A stretch of 12,997 bases of DNA. Origin: Methanothrix sp. (GTDB lineage: Archaea; Halobacteriota; Methanosarcinia; Methanotrichales; Methanotrichaceae). Every line of letters starts with the position of its first letter. The first letter of the stretch is position 1. A program made the translations under genes and the position numbers. Location: the NCBI GenBank assembly GCA_028679775.1, contig JAJRAX010000028.1, forward strand, positions 1 through 12,997. Reading direction: 5' to 3'. Shown here piece by piece: positions 1 to 6,817 of the stretch. The notes beneath the pieces were generated by a model, which was not told where the DNA came from, searched no databases, and was given only the letters and a program-made list of their open reading frames with translations.

Positions 1-3
1 AAG

Positions 4-987
4 ATGTCTGGTTCAGGAAATAAGAAAATCGCGGTGATCGCAGGCGACGGCATCGGGCCGGAGGTAGTACAGAGTGCTCTAGCGGTGTTGGATGCAGCAG
101 GTGCTGATTTGGAGATCGTCCCTGTGGAGATAGGCCTTGCCCGCTGGAAGAGGACTGGACAGGCCATGGGTGAGGCGGATTTAGAGACCCTCAAGGAGTG
201 CGACTGCATATTTCTGGGGGCCATAAGCACTCCGCCCGACCCCAATTACAAAAGCGTTCTTCTCTGCATTCGAAGGGAGCTGGACCTTTATGCCAATATC
301 CGGCCCATCAAGTCTCATGAACTCGATTTTATCATTGTACGAGAGAACACAGAAGGGCTGTATTCTGGCATCGAGGAGGTAGGTAGAGAGGAGTCGCGAA
401 CCATTCGTGTGATCACGCGAAAGGGCTCGGAGAGGATAGCAGAGAAGGCCTGCGACCTCGCTCTACTCAGGCGAAAGCTGACAATCATCCACAAGTCCAA
501 TGTGCTTCGATCTGACCGTCTCTTCCTGGAGGCCTGCCAAACGGTAGCAGAGCGACGAGGGGTGCCTTCTGAGGAGATGCTTGTGGATTCAGCCGCCTAC
601 AATCTGGTTGTAAACCCCAGGAGGTTTGATGTGATGGTCACCACCAACCTCTTTGGAGACATTTTGAGCGACTTGGCTGCAGGGGTGATAGGAAGCCTCG
701 GGCTATGCGCCAGCGCCAACCTAGGCATCAACCGCGCGCTATTTGAGCCAATCCACGGCAGCGCTCCGGATATAGCAGGAAAGGGCATCGCAAACCCCAT
801 AGGAGCCATTAGGAGCGCCGCAATGATGATTCAATGGCTAGGCGACATAAAGACCGCAGGGCAAATCGAAGCCGCTGTGCAAAAAGCCCTTGAGCGAGGA
901 GTGCGGACGCCGGACCTGGGTGGAAGAAGCAGGACTGCAGAGGTGACGGATGCAGTGAAGGGATACCTCGCTAAACCAGCAAACTAG
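4..987 (+). CDS. Isocitrate/isopropylmalate dehydrogenase family enzyme (LeuB or AksF type)
   Basis: A 327-residue NAD-dependent beta-decarboxylating dehydrogenase. Family members oxidise and decarboxylate 3-isopropylmalate (leucine synthesis) or, in methanogens, homoisocitrate-type acids (AksF, towards the 7-mercaptoheptanoyl chain of coenzyme B). Visible motifs are GDGIGPE at 14-20, the substrate-binding run RRELDLYANIRP at 90-101, RENTEGLY at 113-120, catalytic Lys164 in KSNVLR, metal-ligand Asp195, NLFGDILSD at 215-223 with Asp219 and Asp223, and EPIHGSAPDIAGKGIANP at 248-265. Asp256-Ile257 occupy the place that in this family favours NAD over NADP. The length is slightly short of bacterial LeuB (about 345-360), as is usual for archaeal versions. 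The ATG at 4 gives a standard N-terminus, but only 3 bases of upstream sequence are present, so its promoter and operon partners are outside the window. Sequence alone does not decide LeuB versus AksF, so I give no symbol. Confidence 0.9.
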   Translation: MSGSGNKKIAVIAGDGIGPEVVQSALAVLDAAGADLEIVPVEIGLARWKRTGQAMGEADLETLKECDCIFLGAISTPPDPNYKSVLLCIRRELDLYANIRPIKSHELDFIIVRENTEGLYSGIEEVGREESRTIRVITRKGSERIAEKACDLALLRRKLTIIHKSNVLRSDRLFLEACQTVAERRGVPSEEMLVDSAAYNLVVNPRRFDVMVTTNLFGDILSDLAAGVIGSLGLCASANLGINRALFEPIHGSAPDIAGKGIANPIGAIRSAAMMIQWLGDIKTAGQIEAAVQKALERGVRTPDLGGRSRTAEVTDAVKGYLAKPAN

Positions 988-988
988 A

Positions 989-1141
989 TCATTTCTTTTT
1001 CTTCCAGAGAGATGCCAGCAGACGGGAGAGGCTCCAGGGAAGGCTATTTTGCAGCCGCTTTTTCATCTGCTCAGATGAGCTGCGTCCGCTCTTGGATCGT
1101 TTCACCATAGAGATGACCTCATAGCCACATATTTCATCCAT
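989..1141 (-). CDS. Possible small basic protein (50 aa), unrecognised
   Basis: An ATG-initiated frame of 50 codons on the minus strand ends in WKKKK and a TGA just past the dehydrogenase stop, so the two would be convergent. It encodes a Lys/Arg/Ser-rich peptide with a hydrophobic patch near the C-terminus. A TATA-like element at 1188-1196 read on this strand would place a transcript start about 25 nt before the ATG. I see no ribosome binding site and recognise no family. The remaining bases of the 988-1228 spacer show only promoter elements. This could easily be a chance ORF in a spacer. Confidence 0.18.
   Translation of the reverse strand: MDEICGYEVISMVKRSKSGRSSSEQMKKRLQNSLPWSLSRLLASLWKKKK
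991..1007 (+). terminator. T-rich tract after the dehydrogenase stop
   Basis: A pyrimidine-rich run with five consecutive T (996-1000) starts 4 bases after the TAG stop of the dehydrogenase. Archaeal RNA polymerase commonly terminates at such tracts. No hairpin is needed, and none is obvious. Confidence 0.4.
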
Positions 1142-1187
1142 GAGGCTTAATAGATGATGCTTCCGAGGCAACCACAGTTGGCAAAAC

Positions 1188-1196
1188 TTTATATTT
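1188..1196 (+). promoter_or_regulatory. TATA box and GGTG leader of the secreted protease
   Basis: TTTATATTT at 1188-1196 is an archaeal TATA-like box. It would start transcription near 1215-1220, giving a short leader. GGTGTG (1219-1224) lies 4 bases before the ATG at 1229 and may serve as a weak ribosome binding site. A second A/T run (1206-1217) is close by, so the exact box is uncertain. The same element is near-symmetric and could also work on the minus strand. Confidence 0.5.
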
Positions 1197-1228
1197 GTAC
1201 ATAATCTAAATATATTTGGTGTGTTAAA

Positions 1229-3223
1229 ATGAATCGACAAGCCAAAAAGGGCATTTTCCTGATAGCTTCACTATTAATCCTCTTTTCTGCCGCTTGGGCC
1301 TCAGGAGCAGACTCGTCTGCTCTGGATGGGGCAAACCTATCACTTAACGGCACTGCCTTTTCGGATGAGAATGCAGACGGCATATTTTCCGCAGGAGAGA
1401 CCGGCCTATCCAATGTGACCATTCGACTGATGCACGAATCCCTGGAGGTATCCAAGACCACCACGAACGAATGGGGGCAGTATATCTTCGACAATATCTC
1501 ACCGGGCCTCTACAGGCTTGAAGCAGATCCGATTTTAGAGGCAGACCAGACCGCTCCGGGCTGCGGTTACTATGAGGTGAACCTCAGAGACATGCCTGGG
1601 TTCGGATTGGACTATGGTTTTTTTGTTCCATCAAACCTCACAGCATCTCTTCCTGAAAAGGCACACAGCCTCATGCGCCCCACGGAAAGCGATTTGAGAC
1701 AGTGGACAAAACAGTACGATTCCGCCCCCAAGGCATTTTTTCTCAGCTCTGATATCGGAGCCAAGATAGGAGCCGCGCCGCCTGTCAACTACAGCCTTCT
1801 CGACCTCTTGAAGTACACGCCCTCTGAACGCGATCAGGGAACCTGCGGCAACTGCTGGATCTGGGCTGGAACCGGAGCTATGGAGATAGAGTACGCCCGG
1901 CAGACGGGCCTGTCAGACAGGTTCTCCGTCCAGTACATGGATTCCAGCTACAACGACGGCTCTGACGACGAGGGAGCATGCTGCGGCGGCTGGCTGGAGG
2001 ACTTTGCAGCCTTTTACAATGAAAATGGCATCATAGTTCCCTGGTCCAACGCCAATGCTCACTATCGCGATGGTGCAAATGACTGCGGCGAACCCTCGGC
2101 GGTCTCTTCAGCCAGCATATCCACTAGCCCCCATTACAATCTGAGCTCCATATCCGCCACGGCCGTTGCTACCCAGGATATTGACAGAGAGACGGCCATC
2201 ACCAACATCAAGAACGTCCTCTTGCAGGACCGGGCCATCTGGTTCGGGTTCTTCCTGCCTGACGAGAGCGCCTGGAAAAACTTCTACAACTTCTGGGGAA
2301 CAGAACCAGAGAGCGCAGTATGGCAGCCGGACTTTGCCTCTGGCAGGGAATATGACTACAACACCGGTGGAGGACATGCAGTCCTCTGCGTGGGATACGA
2401 TGAATCCGATCCCGATAACCGCTGCTGGATCATGCTCAATAGCTGGGGAACTACCGCCAAGCGGCCAGCCGGCCTTTTCCGAGTGAGCATGGATATGGAT
2501 TACAATTGCAGCAATCCCGGAGCAGGATATGCATTCTACTGGATGAGCCTGGATATGATATGCGCGGACAAAGAGAACAACCTGCCTCAAAAGCCCATAA
2601 CTCCCGCGGGACCTGCCAGTGGGTCAGTTGGCCAATCGCTAAGCTACGCTACATCCGCCGCGGATGCTGATGGAGATTCCGTCAGGTTCACATTTGACTG
2701 GGGAGACAAAAGCCAGTCGTCTACAGGATTCTCTAAATCAGGAAATCCGATCAGCGCAAACCATACCTGGGCTCAACCTGGCACATACCATGTGAGAGCT
2801 ATGGCCACAGACAGAAGAGACGGGCAGTCCGACTGGTCCTTAGATCTCAAGATATCCATAATCACGAATTCTCCACCAACGAATCCGAAGCCAACCGCGG
2901 GCGTTCCCAGAGGATTAGTGGGGAAAAGCTACTCATTTGTTGGATACAGCACTGATCCCGATAGAGATCAGATCTCTTACATCTTCGACTGGGGCGACGG
3001 TGAGAGCACAAAGACTGCGTTTCTCCCATCAGAAGTCTCAGCGCGCGCCGCGCATTCCTGGAGTAAAGAAGGAACATACGTGGTCAAAATTATGGCAACA
3101 GATAGCATTGGGGCAACATCCAACTGGTCCGTATCAAAGAAGGTGGTAATCAAGAGCCTAGCAGAAAGAAAAGCAAAAATGCAACTGAGGCATGAGGAAG
3201 ATGGTGATCCTCGTGCCACCTGA
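1229..3223 (+). CDS. Secreted papain-family (C1A-like) cysteine protease with SdrD-B-like and two PKD domains
   Basis: A 664-residue exported protein, probably acting at or outside the cell surface. Residues 1-26 form a signal peptide: basic N-region, hydrophobic LIASLLILFSAAWA, then small residues. Residues about 38-100 match an SdrD-B-like/Cna-B-type beta sandwich (DENADGIFSAGETGL, TTTNEWGQYIFDNISPGLY). The papain-like domain spans about 185-440: oxyanion Gln203, nucleophile Cys209 in CGNCW, His383 in GGGHAVLCVGY and Asn404 in NSWG, so the catalytic set is complete. Two PKD domains follow (about 455-545 and 548-642), each with an FDWGD core and a W-x5-GTY motif. The basic tail has no membrane anchor. 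There is no long propeptide of the classical I29 type; the SdrD-like domain and linker sit where one would be. It faces the malic enzyme gene convergently with a 5-bp gap and seems to be transcribed alone. The natural substrate is unknown; peptide scavenging or surface-protein processing are possibilities. Confidence 0.9.
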   Translation: MNRQAKKGIFLIASLLILFSAAWASGADSSALDGANLSLNGTAFSDENADGIFSAGETGLSNVTIRLMHESLEVSKTTTNEWGQYIFDNISPGLYRLEADPILEADQTAPGCGYYEVNLRDMPGFGLDYGFFVPSNLTASLPEKAHSLMRPTESDLRQWTKQYDSAPKAFFLSSDIGAKIGAAPPVNYSLLDLLKYTPSERDQGTCGNCWIWAGTGAMEIEYARQTGLSDRFSVQYMDSSYNDGSDDEGACCGGWLEDFAAFYNENGIIVPWSNANAHYRDGANDCGEPSAVSSASISTSPHYNLSSISATAVATQDIDRETAITNIKNVLLQDRAIWFGFFLPDESAWKNFYNFWGTEPESAVWQPDFASGREYDYNTGGGHAVLCVGYDESDPDNRCWIMLNSWGTTAKRPAGLFRVSMDMDYNCSNPGAGYAFYWMSLDMICADKENNLPQKPITPAGPASGSVGQSLSYATSAADADGDSVRFTFDWGDKSQSSTGFSKSGNPISANHTWAQPGTYHVRAMATDRRDGQSDWSLDLKISIITNSPPTNPKPTAGVPRGLVGKSYSFVGYSTDPDRDQISYIFDWGDGESTKTAFLPSEVSARAAHSWSKEGTYVVKIMATDSIGATSNWSVSKKVVIKSLAERKAKMQLRHEEDGDPRAT

Positions 3224-3228
3224 TCCTT

Positions 3229-4449
3229 TTAAAGAGCCCTGACCCAGGCCTCGGCCCTCCGTCCAACCTCAGCGGGGTCCATCGGAACGCGGGCTACGCC
3301 AGTCTCGATGGCAGCGCGGGCGACCGCAACGGCCACTGCCGGAACCACCCTTCGGTCAAGGGGCGATGGGATGATGCATGTCTCAGATACATTTTCCACC
3401 AAGCCGGCGATAGCTTGTGAGGCTGCGACCTTCATGGCCTCGTTTATGTCTGATGCCCTGACATCAAGAGCCCCCCGGAAGATTCCTGGAAAGCCCAAAA
3501 CATTGTTGACCTGATTGGGGAAGTCAGACCTGCCTGTGGCAACCACGCGAGCGCCTGCCTGCATGGCCAGGTCGGGCATGATCTCAGGAACCGGATTGGC
3601 CATGGCAAAGACGATCGCATCCTCAGCCATGCTCCTGACCATCTGAGGAGTGACAATGCCCGCGACGGATAGTCCCAAGAAGACATCCGCACCAGAGATG
3701 GCATCGGACAGGGTTCCGTTGACATTTCTTGGATTGGTCAATTGAGCGATCTCTTTTTTGGGGGGGTTGAGATCGGTTCTACCCTGGTGGATCACTCCCC
3801 GGCTGTCGCAGAGTATTACATCCTTGGCCCCGAAGCTGTGGAGGAACTTGGTGACGGCAGTTCCTGCAGCACCCGCGCCACTCACTGCCACCCGCAGGGA
3901 TGAGAAGCTCTTGCCGACAACCTTCAGGGCATTGATGAGCGCAGCCAGGGCAACCACGGCGGTACCGTGCTGGTCGTCGTGAAAGACTGGGATCTTCAGA
4001 ATTTTTTTAAGGCGCGTCTCCACCTCGAAACAGCGAGGTGCGCTGATGTCTTCCAGGTTGATGCCGCCAAAGACTGGCTCAATCGCCGCCACAGTATTCA
4101 CGATGACATTTGGGTCCTTGGAGGTCACAGCTATTGGGAAGGCATCGATTCCCGCGAAGTTTTTGAACAATATGGCCTTACCCTCCATAACGGGGATGGA
4201 TGCCAAGGGGCCGATGTCGCCAAGCCCCAGCACTGCTGTCCCGTCTGTTACCACGGCAACGATATTGCCCTTGGCAGTGTACAGATAAACGTCATCCTGA
4301 TTCTTCTCAATCTCGCGACAGGGCTCGGCCACGCCTGGAGTGTAGGCCAAGGAAAGATCTTTTGCAGTAGCGCAGGGCACCTTGCTGTGGATGGCAATCT
4401 TGCCACCCGCTGCTCTATGAAATTCTAAAGCATCATCTCTTAGAGTCAT
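3229..4449 (-). CDS. Malic enzyme (oxaloacetate-decarboxylating malate dehydrogenase, short form)
   Basis: A 406-residue cytosolic enzyme converting malate to pyruvate and CO2 with reduction of NAD(P). Visible motifs are [10 protein letters not shown] at 35-44 (Tyr36 is the likely catalytic tyrosine), [16 protein letters not shown] at 66-81, GKAILFK at 90-96 (catalytic Lys91), metal-ligand residues in NLEDI (131-135) and FHDDQHGTA (156-164), a Rossmann motif SGAGAAG at 190-196, and ANPVPEI at 284-290. The length fits the short bacterial/archaeal form without a phosphotransacetylase domain. The frame stays open upstream to 4659, but that would run through the tRNA gene. The ATG at 4449 gives a family-like start ([11 protein letters not shown]), preceded by GGTG and by a TATA element at 4496-4505. 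Cofactor preference is not evident. In a methanogen it would link C4 acids and pyruvate for biosynthesis. Confidence 0.9.
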   Translation of the reverse strand: MTLRDDALEFHRAAGGKIAIHSKVPCATAKDLSLAYTPGVAEPCREIEKNQDDVYLYTAKGNIVAVVTDGTAVLGLGDIGPLASIPVMEGKAILFKNFAGIDAFPIAVTSKDPNVIVNTVAAIEPVFGGINLEDISAPRCFEVETRLKKILKIPVFHDDQHGTAVVALAALINALKVVGKSFSSLRVAVSGAGAAGTAVTKFLHSFGAKDVILCDSRGVIHQGRTDLNPPKKEIAQLTNPRNVNGTLSDAISGADVFLGLSVAGIVTPQMVRSMAEDAIVFAMANPVPEIMPDLAMQAGARVVATGRSDFPNQVNNVLGFPGIFRGALDVRASDINEAMKVAASQAIAGLVENVSETCIIPSPLDRRVVPAVAVAVARAAIETGVARVPMDPAEVGRRAEAWVRAL

Positions 4450-4495
4450 AACAACACCTGAAGTATTGGATCTTCTGGCTAATGGGAGGAGCAAC

Positions 4496-4505
4496 AGATA
4501 TAAAG
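4496..4505. promoter_or_regulatory. Shared TATA-like element for tRNA-Ser (+) and malic enzyme (-)
   Basis: AGATATAAAG reads as a TATA box on the plus strand, and its complement CTTTATATC reads as one on the minus strand. From it, plus transcription would start near 4527, about 5 nt before the tRNA 5' end. Minus transcription would start near 4475, leaving a leader of about 25 nt with GGTG before the malic enzyme ATG at 4449. A second A/T run at 4522-4529 lies too close to the tRNA to be its TATA box. Confidence 0.5.
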
Positions 4506-4553
4506 CATGGGTAAGACGGAGATTTAAATGGGCCGGGGTGGCAGAGCGGACAA

Positions 4554-4584
4554 TTTTCGCGGCTGGAAGGCCGCGGGAGTTCAT
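4554..4584 (+). other. Predicted 31-nt intron in the D-loop of tRNA-Ser
   Basis: The insertion folds as a bulge-helix-bulge. The central helix GGAC (4548-4551) pairs with GTTC (4579-4582, one G-U). The 3-nt bulges are AAT (4552-4554) and ATA (4583-4585). A 9-bp inner helix, 4555-4563 with 4570-4578, closes the hexaloop TGGAAG. Cutting after the second base of each bulge removes 4554-4584 and leaves an 11-nt D-loop. No regular outer helix directly follows the second bulge, so this is a relaxed form of the motif. Confidence 0.72.
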
Positions 4585-4635
4585 ACGCGGCAGGCTCGAG
4601 ACCTGTTGTCCCTTCCTGGGACGCTTGGGTTCAAA

Positions 4636-4667
4636 ATGGCGAGAGCGCAACAGCTCCACCAGGAAAA
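4636..4667 (+). other. Predicted 32-nt intron in the T-loop of tRNA-Ser
   Basis: The outer helix is the T stem itself (4625-4629 with 4669-4673). The central helix is TTC(A) (4630-4633) with (G)GAA (4662-4665), which gives three standard pairs and one A-G mismatch. Bulges are AAA (4634-4636) and AAT (4666-4668). The inner helix begins TGG/CCA (4637-4639 with 4659-4661), with a further GAGC/GCTC hairpin inside. Cutting between the second and third bulge bases restores the exact 7-nt T-loop TTCAAAT. Confidence 0.78.
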
Positions 4668-4683
4668 TCCCAACCCCGGCGCT

Positions 4684-4690
4684 ATTTAAT
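4684..4690 (+). promoter_or_regulatory. TATA-like box before the L40e gene
   Basis: ATTTAAT follows directly after the tRNA 3' end. It would start transcription near 4712, only a few bases before the L40e ATG at 4716, so the message would be nearly leaderless. This agrees with the absence of a ribosome binding site there. Read-through from the tRNA promoter is also possible. Confidence 0.45.
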
Positions 4691-4715
4691 CAGATCAGAA
4701 AAAGGCGATAGAATT

Positions 4716-4865
4716 ATGGCTAGATTTCCAGAAGCTGAAAAGAGAATCTTGAATCTCAAGATATGCATGCGCTGCAACGCACGAAATCCCGTTAGAGCAA
4801 CCCGATGCCGCAAGTGCGGCTACCACGGACTGAGGATGAAGTCCAAGGAAAACAAGACTGCATAG
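4716..4865 (+). CDS. rpl40e: 50S ribosomal protein L40e
   Basis: A 49-residue basic zinc-ribbon protein of the large ribosomal subunit, found in archaea and eukaryotes but not bacteria. The translation begins [11 protein letters not shown]. It carries a four-cysteine zinc site of the form CxxC-x10-CxxC (Cys17, Cys20, Cys31, Cys34), followed by the [11 protein letters not shown] tail typical of archaeal L40e. It is translated from ATG with no clear ribosome binding site, fitting the nearly leaderless transcript suggested by the TATA box. Its TAG stop is directly followed, with no spacer, by the ATG of the GGGP synthase, so the two are probably co-transcribed and translationally coupled. Confidence 0.93.
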   Translation: MARFPEAEKRILNLKICMRCNARNPVRATRCRKCGYHGLRMKSKENKTA

Positions 4866-5621
4866 ATGACATTTGAGAGGGGCAAGGTCGAGCTTCTGCT
4901 GACCTCTGCAGCAGCCCGCGGAGCCGGGCATCTAACCCTTATCGACCCGGACTCCCAGAGTCCGGAAGAGGCTGCAAGAATGGCCCGCGCCGCGACCGAG
5001 GGAGGGACCGACGCCATCATGGTAGGCGGCTCTGTGGGCGCGGCAGGAGTTCTTCTCCATGAGACTGTGAAGAAGATCAAGGAACAGACAGATCTTCCTG
5101 TGATCCTCTTTCCTGGCAGCGTAGCTGGTCTATGCGAGAACGCTGATGCCGTATTCTTCATGAGCCTTCTCAACTCTCGCTCTCCGGCTTATATCGTAGA
5201 AAACCAGGTGCTGGGCGCTCCTCTCGTTTTGCGCTACGGCCTTGAGCCATTGCCCATGGCCTACATCATCATTGAGCCTGGCGGGACTGTGGGCTACGTG
5301 GGCGACGCCCGGCTCATACCGCGAAGAAAGCCAGAACTGGCTGCAGCCTACGCCCTGGCCGCCAAATACATGGGCATGAGGCTGGTCTACCTGGAGGCGG
5401 GGTCCGGTGCTGACTCGCCAGTGCCGACCAAGATGGTGGCACTGGTCAAGAAGCTCATAGGAAACATTCTGCTAATAGTAGGCGGAGGCATCAGAAGCGG
5501 TGCGACTGCGGCAGAGCTGGTGGCAGCCGGCGCTGACCTGATTGTGACCGGCACGGCTGTGGAAAAGAGCCAGGACGTGGCATCCTTTGTCTCAGAGATG
5601 ACGACCTGCATTCGAAGGTAG
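4866..5621 (+). CDS. Geranylgeranylglyceryl phosphate synthase (GGGPS)
   Basis: A 251-residue TIM-barrel prenyltransferase. It joins geranylgeranyl diphosphate to sn-glycerol-1-phosphate, forming the first ether bond of archaeal membrane lipids. Visible features are LIDPD at 25-29 (diphosphate/metal site at the end of the first strand), VGGS at 53-56, LFPG at 81-84, YLEAGSGA at 175-182, the glycerol-phosphate-binding GGGIRSG at 206-212, and [11 protein letters not shown] at 223-233. The length matches the longer GGGPS proteins of methanogens. The short bacterial PcrB relatives use other prenyl lengths, but the archaeal context makes GGGPS the best reading. The ATG directly abuts the L40e stop. 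The next gene starts 6 bp after this stop, so the operon continues. Confidence 0.93.
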   Translation: MTFERGKVELLLTSAAARGAGHLTLIDPDSQSPEEAARMARAATEGGTDAIMVGGSVGAAGVLLHETVKKIKEQTDLPVILFPGSVAGLCENADAVFFMSLLNSRSPAYIVENQVLGAPLVLRYGLEPLPMAYIIIEPGGTVGYVGDARLIPRRKPELAAAYALAAKYMGMRLVYLEAGSGADSPVPTKMVALVKKLIGNILLIVGGGIRSGATAAELVAAGADLIVTGTAVEKSQDVASFVSEMTTCIRR

Positions 5622-5627
5622 TTACTC

Positions 5628-6773
5628 GTGAATGGCTCCATCCGAACATTCTTGGATCAGAACGACCTGGACGGTTTTCTCTATGTTGGCGACAGCATCT
5701 GCGATGCCAACATGTATTATCTCTCTCACTTTTTGGCTGGCGACAGGTTCGCCCTTCTCGCTCAGGAGAAGACCACCATTCTCGTCTCATCCATGGAGAA
5801 AGGCCGGGCCCAGAAGGAGTCCACAGCCGACAAATGCCTGAGCACCTCCCAGTACCGAATCATGGAGTTGCTCAAGGCTGGCGGCAAGCCGAATGATGCT
5901 TACGCTCAGGTGCTGGCCGAGTTCTTGCGCGACCACGGCATCAGGCATCTGGGCGTGTCCCAGAGTTTTCCCGCCGGAGTTTACCAGCTCCTCTGCCAGG
6001 ATTTCGAAATTAAGATCCTGGAGAGCCCCACAGCAAGCTGGCGGATGATAAAGAGTCAGGAAGAGCAGGAGACAATCGCCGCCAGCCAGAGGGCCTGCGA
6101 GAGATCCATGCGCCGGGCAGTCCAGCTCATCGCTGGATCAAAACCCCGCGGAGAGATACTATTCAGAGGAGATGAGCCACTTACTTCTGAGATGGTGCGC
6201 GGGGCAATTGAGGTCTCTCTCCTGGAGGACGGCTGTGAGGCCGCGGATACAATTGTGGCCGGCGGCAGACAAGCTGCAGACCCCCATATGAGAGGCACGG
6301 GCCCGCTTCAGGCTAACGCCCCGATTGTCATCGATATATTTCCCAGGTCTAAGAGCAGCCGGTACTTTGCAGACATGACTCGCACAGTGTTACGGGGCGA
6401 GGCTGCACCCGAAATCACTGAGCTGTACGAAGCAGTGCGACTGGCCCAGGACGCGGGGCTCAAGGCCATCCGTGCGGAGGTCGATGGCAGCGAGGTCCAT
6501 TCCAGGGTCTCACAGGTATTCATAGACCAGGGGTACCCGGAGAGAGAAGACCGCGGGTTTACTCATTCTACCGGTCACGGCGTGGGATTGGATGTTCATG
6601 AAAAGCCCTCGATAAGCGAGATAGGTGAGGCCCTGAAGAACAATGCCGTGGTGACTGTTGAACCGGGGCTGTACTATCCAGAGACTGGAGGCGTGCGGCT
6701 GGAGGATCTGGTGGTTGTAAAGGAAAACGGCTGCAAGAACCTCACTCACTTTGAAAGGCAGCTCGTGCTTTAG
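5628..6773 (+). CDS. M24 family (Xaa-Pro aminopeptidase/prolidase-like) peptidase
   Basis: A 381-residue pita-bread-fold metallopeptidase homologue. Residues 1 to about 140 resemble the creatinase-type N-terminal domain and about 147-381 form the catalytic domain. All five dinuclear-metal ligands are present: Asp236 (VIDIFPR), Asp249 (FADMTRT), His317 (HSTGHGVGLDVHE), Glu345 (VEPGLYY) and Glu359 (VRLEDLV). His313 in the same HSTGH run is also conserved in the family. The start is GTG at 5628, 6 bp after the GGGPS stop, with AAGGT about 9 nt upstream; no better in-frame ATG exists before residue 29. The IDIFPR form of the first ligand motif differs from the IDFG/IDLG usual in prolidases and marks a divergent branch. 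The substrate is therefore uncertain: X-Pro dipeptides or N-terminal X-Pro cleavage are the family default. No signal peptide is present, so the protein is cytosolic. Confidence 0.88.
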   Translation: MNGSIRTFLDQNDLDGFLYVGDSICDANMYYLSHFLAGDRFALLAQEKTTILVSSMEKGRAQKESTADKCLSTSQYRIMELLKAGGKPNDAYAQVLAEFLRDHGIRHLGVSQSFPAGVYQLLCQDFEIKILESPTASWRMIKSQEEQETIAASQRACERSMRRAVQLIAGSKPRGEILFRGDEPLTSEMVRGAIEVSLLEDGCEAADTIVAGGRQAADPHMRGTGPLQANAPIVIDIFPRSKSSRYFADMTRTVLRGEAAPEITELYEAVRLAQDAGLKAIRAEVDGSEVHSRVSQVFIDQGYPEREDRGFTHSTGHGVGLDVHEKPSISEIGEALKNNAVVTVEPGLYYPETGGVRLEDLVVVKENGCKNLTHFERQLVL

Positions 6774-6817
6774 AATTGAATAAGGCTCTTCTAGATCCCC
6801 ATTTTGAGGTGTAATAA

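Larger units (their letters stand above)
4532..4681 (+). tRNA. tRNA-Ser (anticodon CGA), interrupted by two non-canonical introns
   Basis: The acceptor stem GCCGGGG (4532-4538) pairs perfectly with CCCCGGC (4674-4680). The discriminator is G4681, as expected for archaeal tRNA-Ser, and CCA is not encoded. The anticodon stem GCAGG/CCTGT (4590-4594/4602-4606) encloses the loop CTCGAGA, giving anticodon CGA at 4597-4599, which reads UCG. The long class II variable arm is GTCCC-TTCCT-GGGAC (4608-4622). The T stem TTGGG (4625-4629) pairs with CCCAA (4669-4673), but they are 39 nt apart instead of 7. The D arm is likewise too long. Removing 4554-4584 and 4636-4667 leaves an 87-nt tRNA with an 11-nt D-loop and the standard T-loop TTCAAAT. 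One A-C mismatch remains in the short D stem. The perfect acceptor, variable and T stems argue for a functional gene rather than a remnant. It is not interrupted at the common 37/38 position. Confidence 0.9.

Noticed and set aside
2108..2590. 160-codon minus-strand frame inside the protease gene
   Set aside because: It is the shadow of the catalytic domain; no independent evidence.
3967..4428. 153-codon plus-strand frame opposite the malic enzyme N-terminal half
   Set aside because: It is antisense to conserved malic enzyme motifs, with no promoter or family match.
4450..4659. N-terminal extension of the malic enzyme frame
   Set aside because: It would run through the tRNA-Ser gene and adds 70 residues unlike the family; the ATG at 4449 has a promoter and GGTG.
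4532..4681. tRNA pseudogene or split/permuted tRNA
   Set aside because: Acceptor, anticodon, variable and T stems are intact and in normal order; both inserts fit bulge-helix-bulge splicing, so an intron-bearing gene explains it better.
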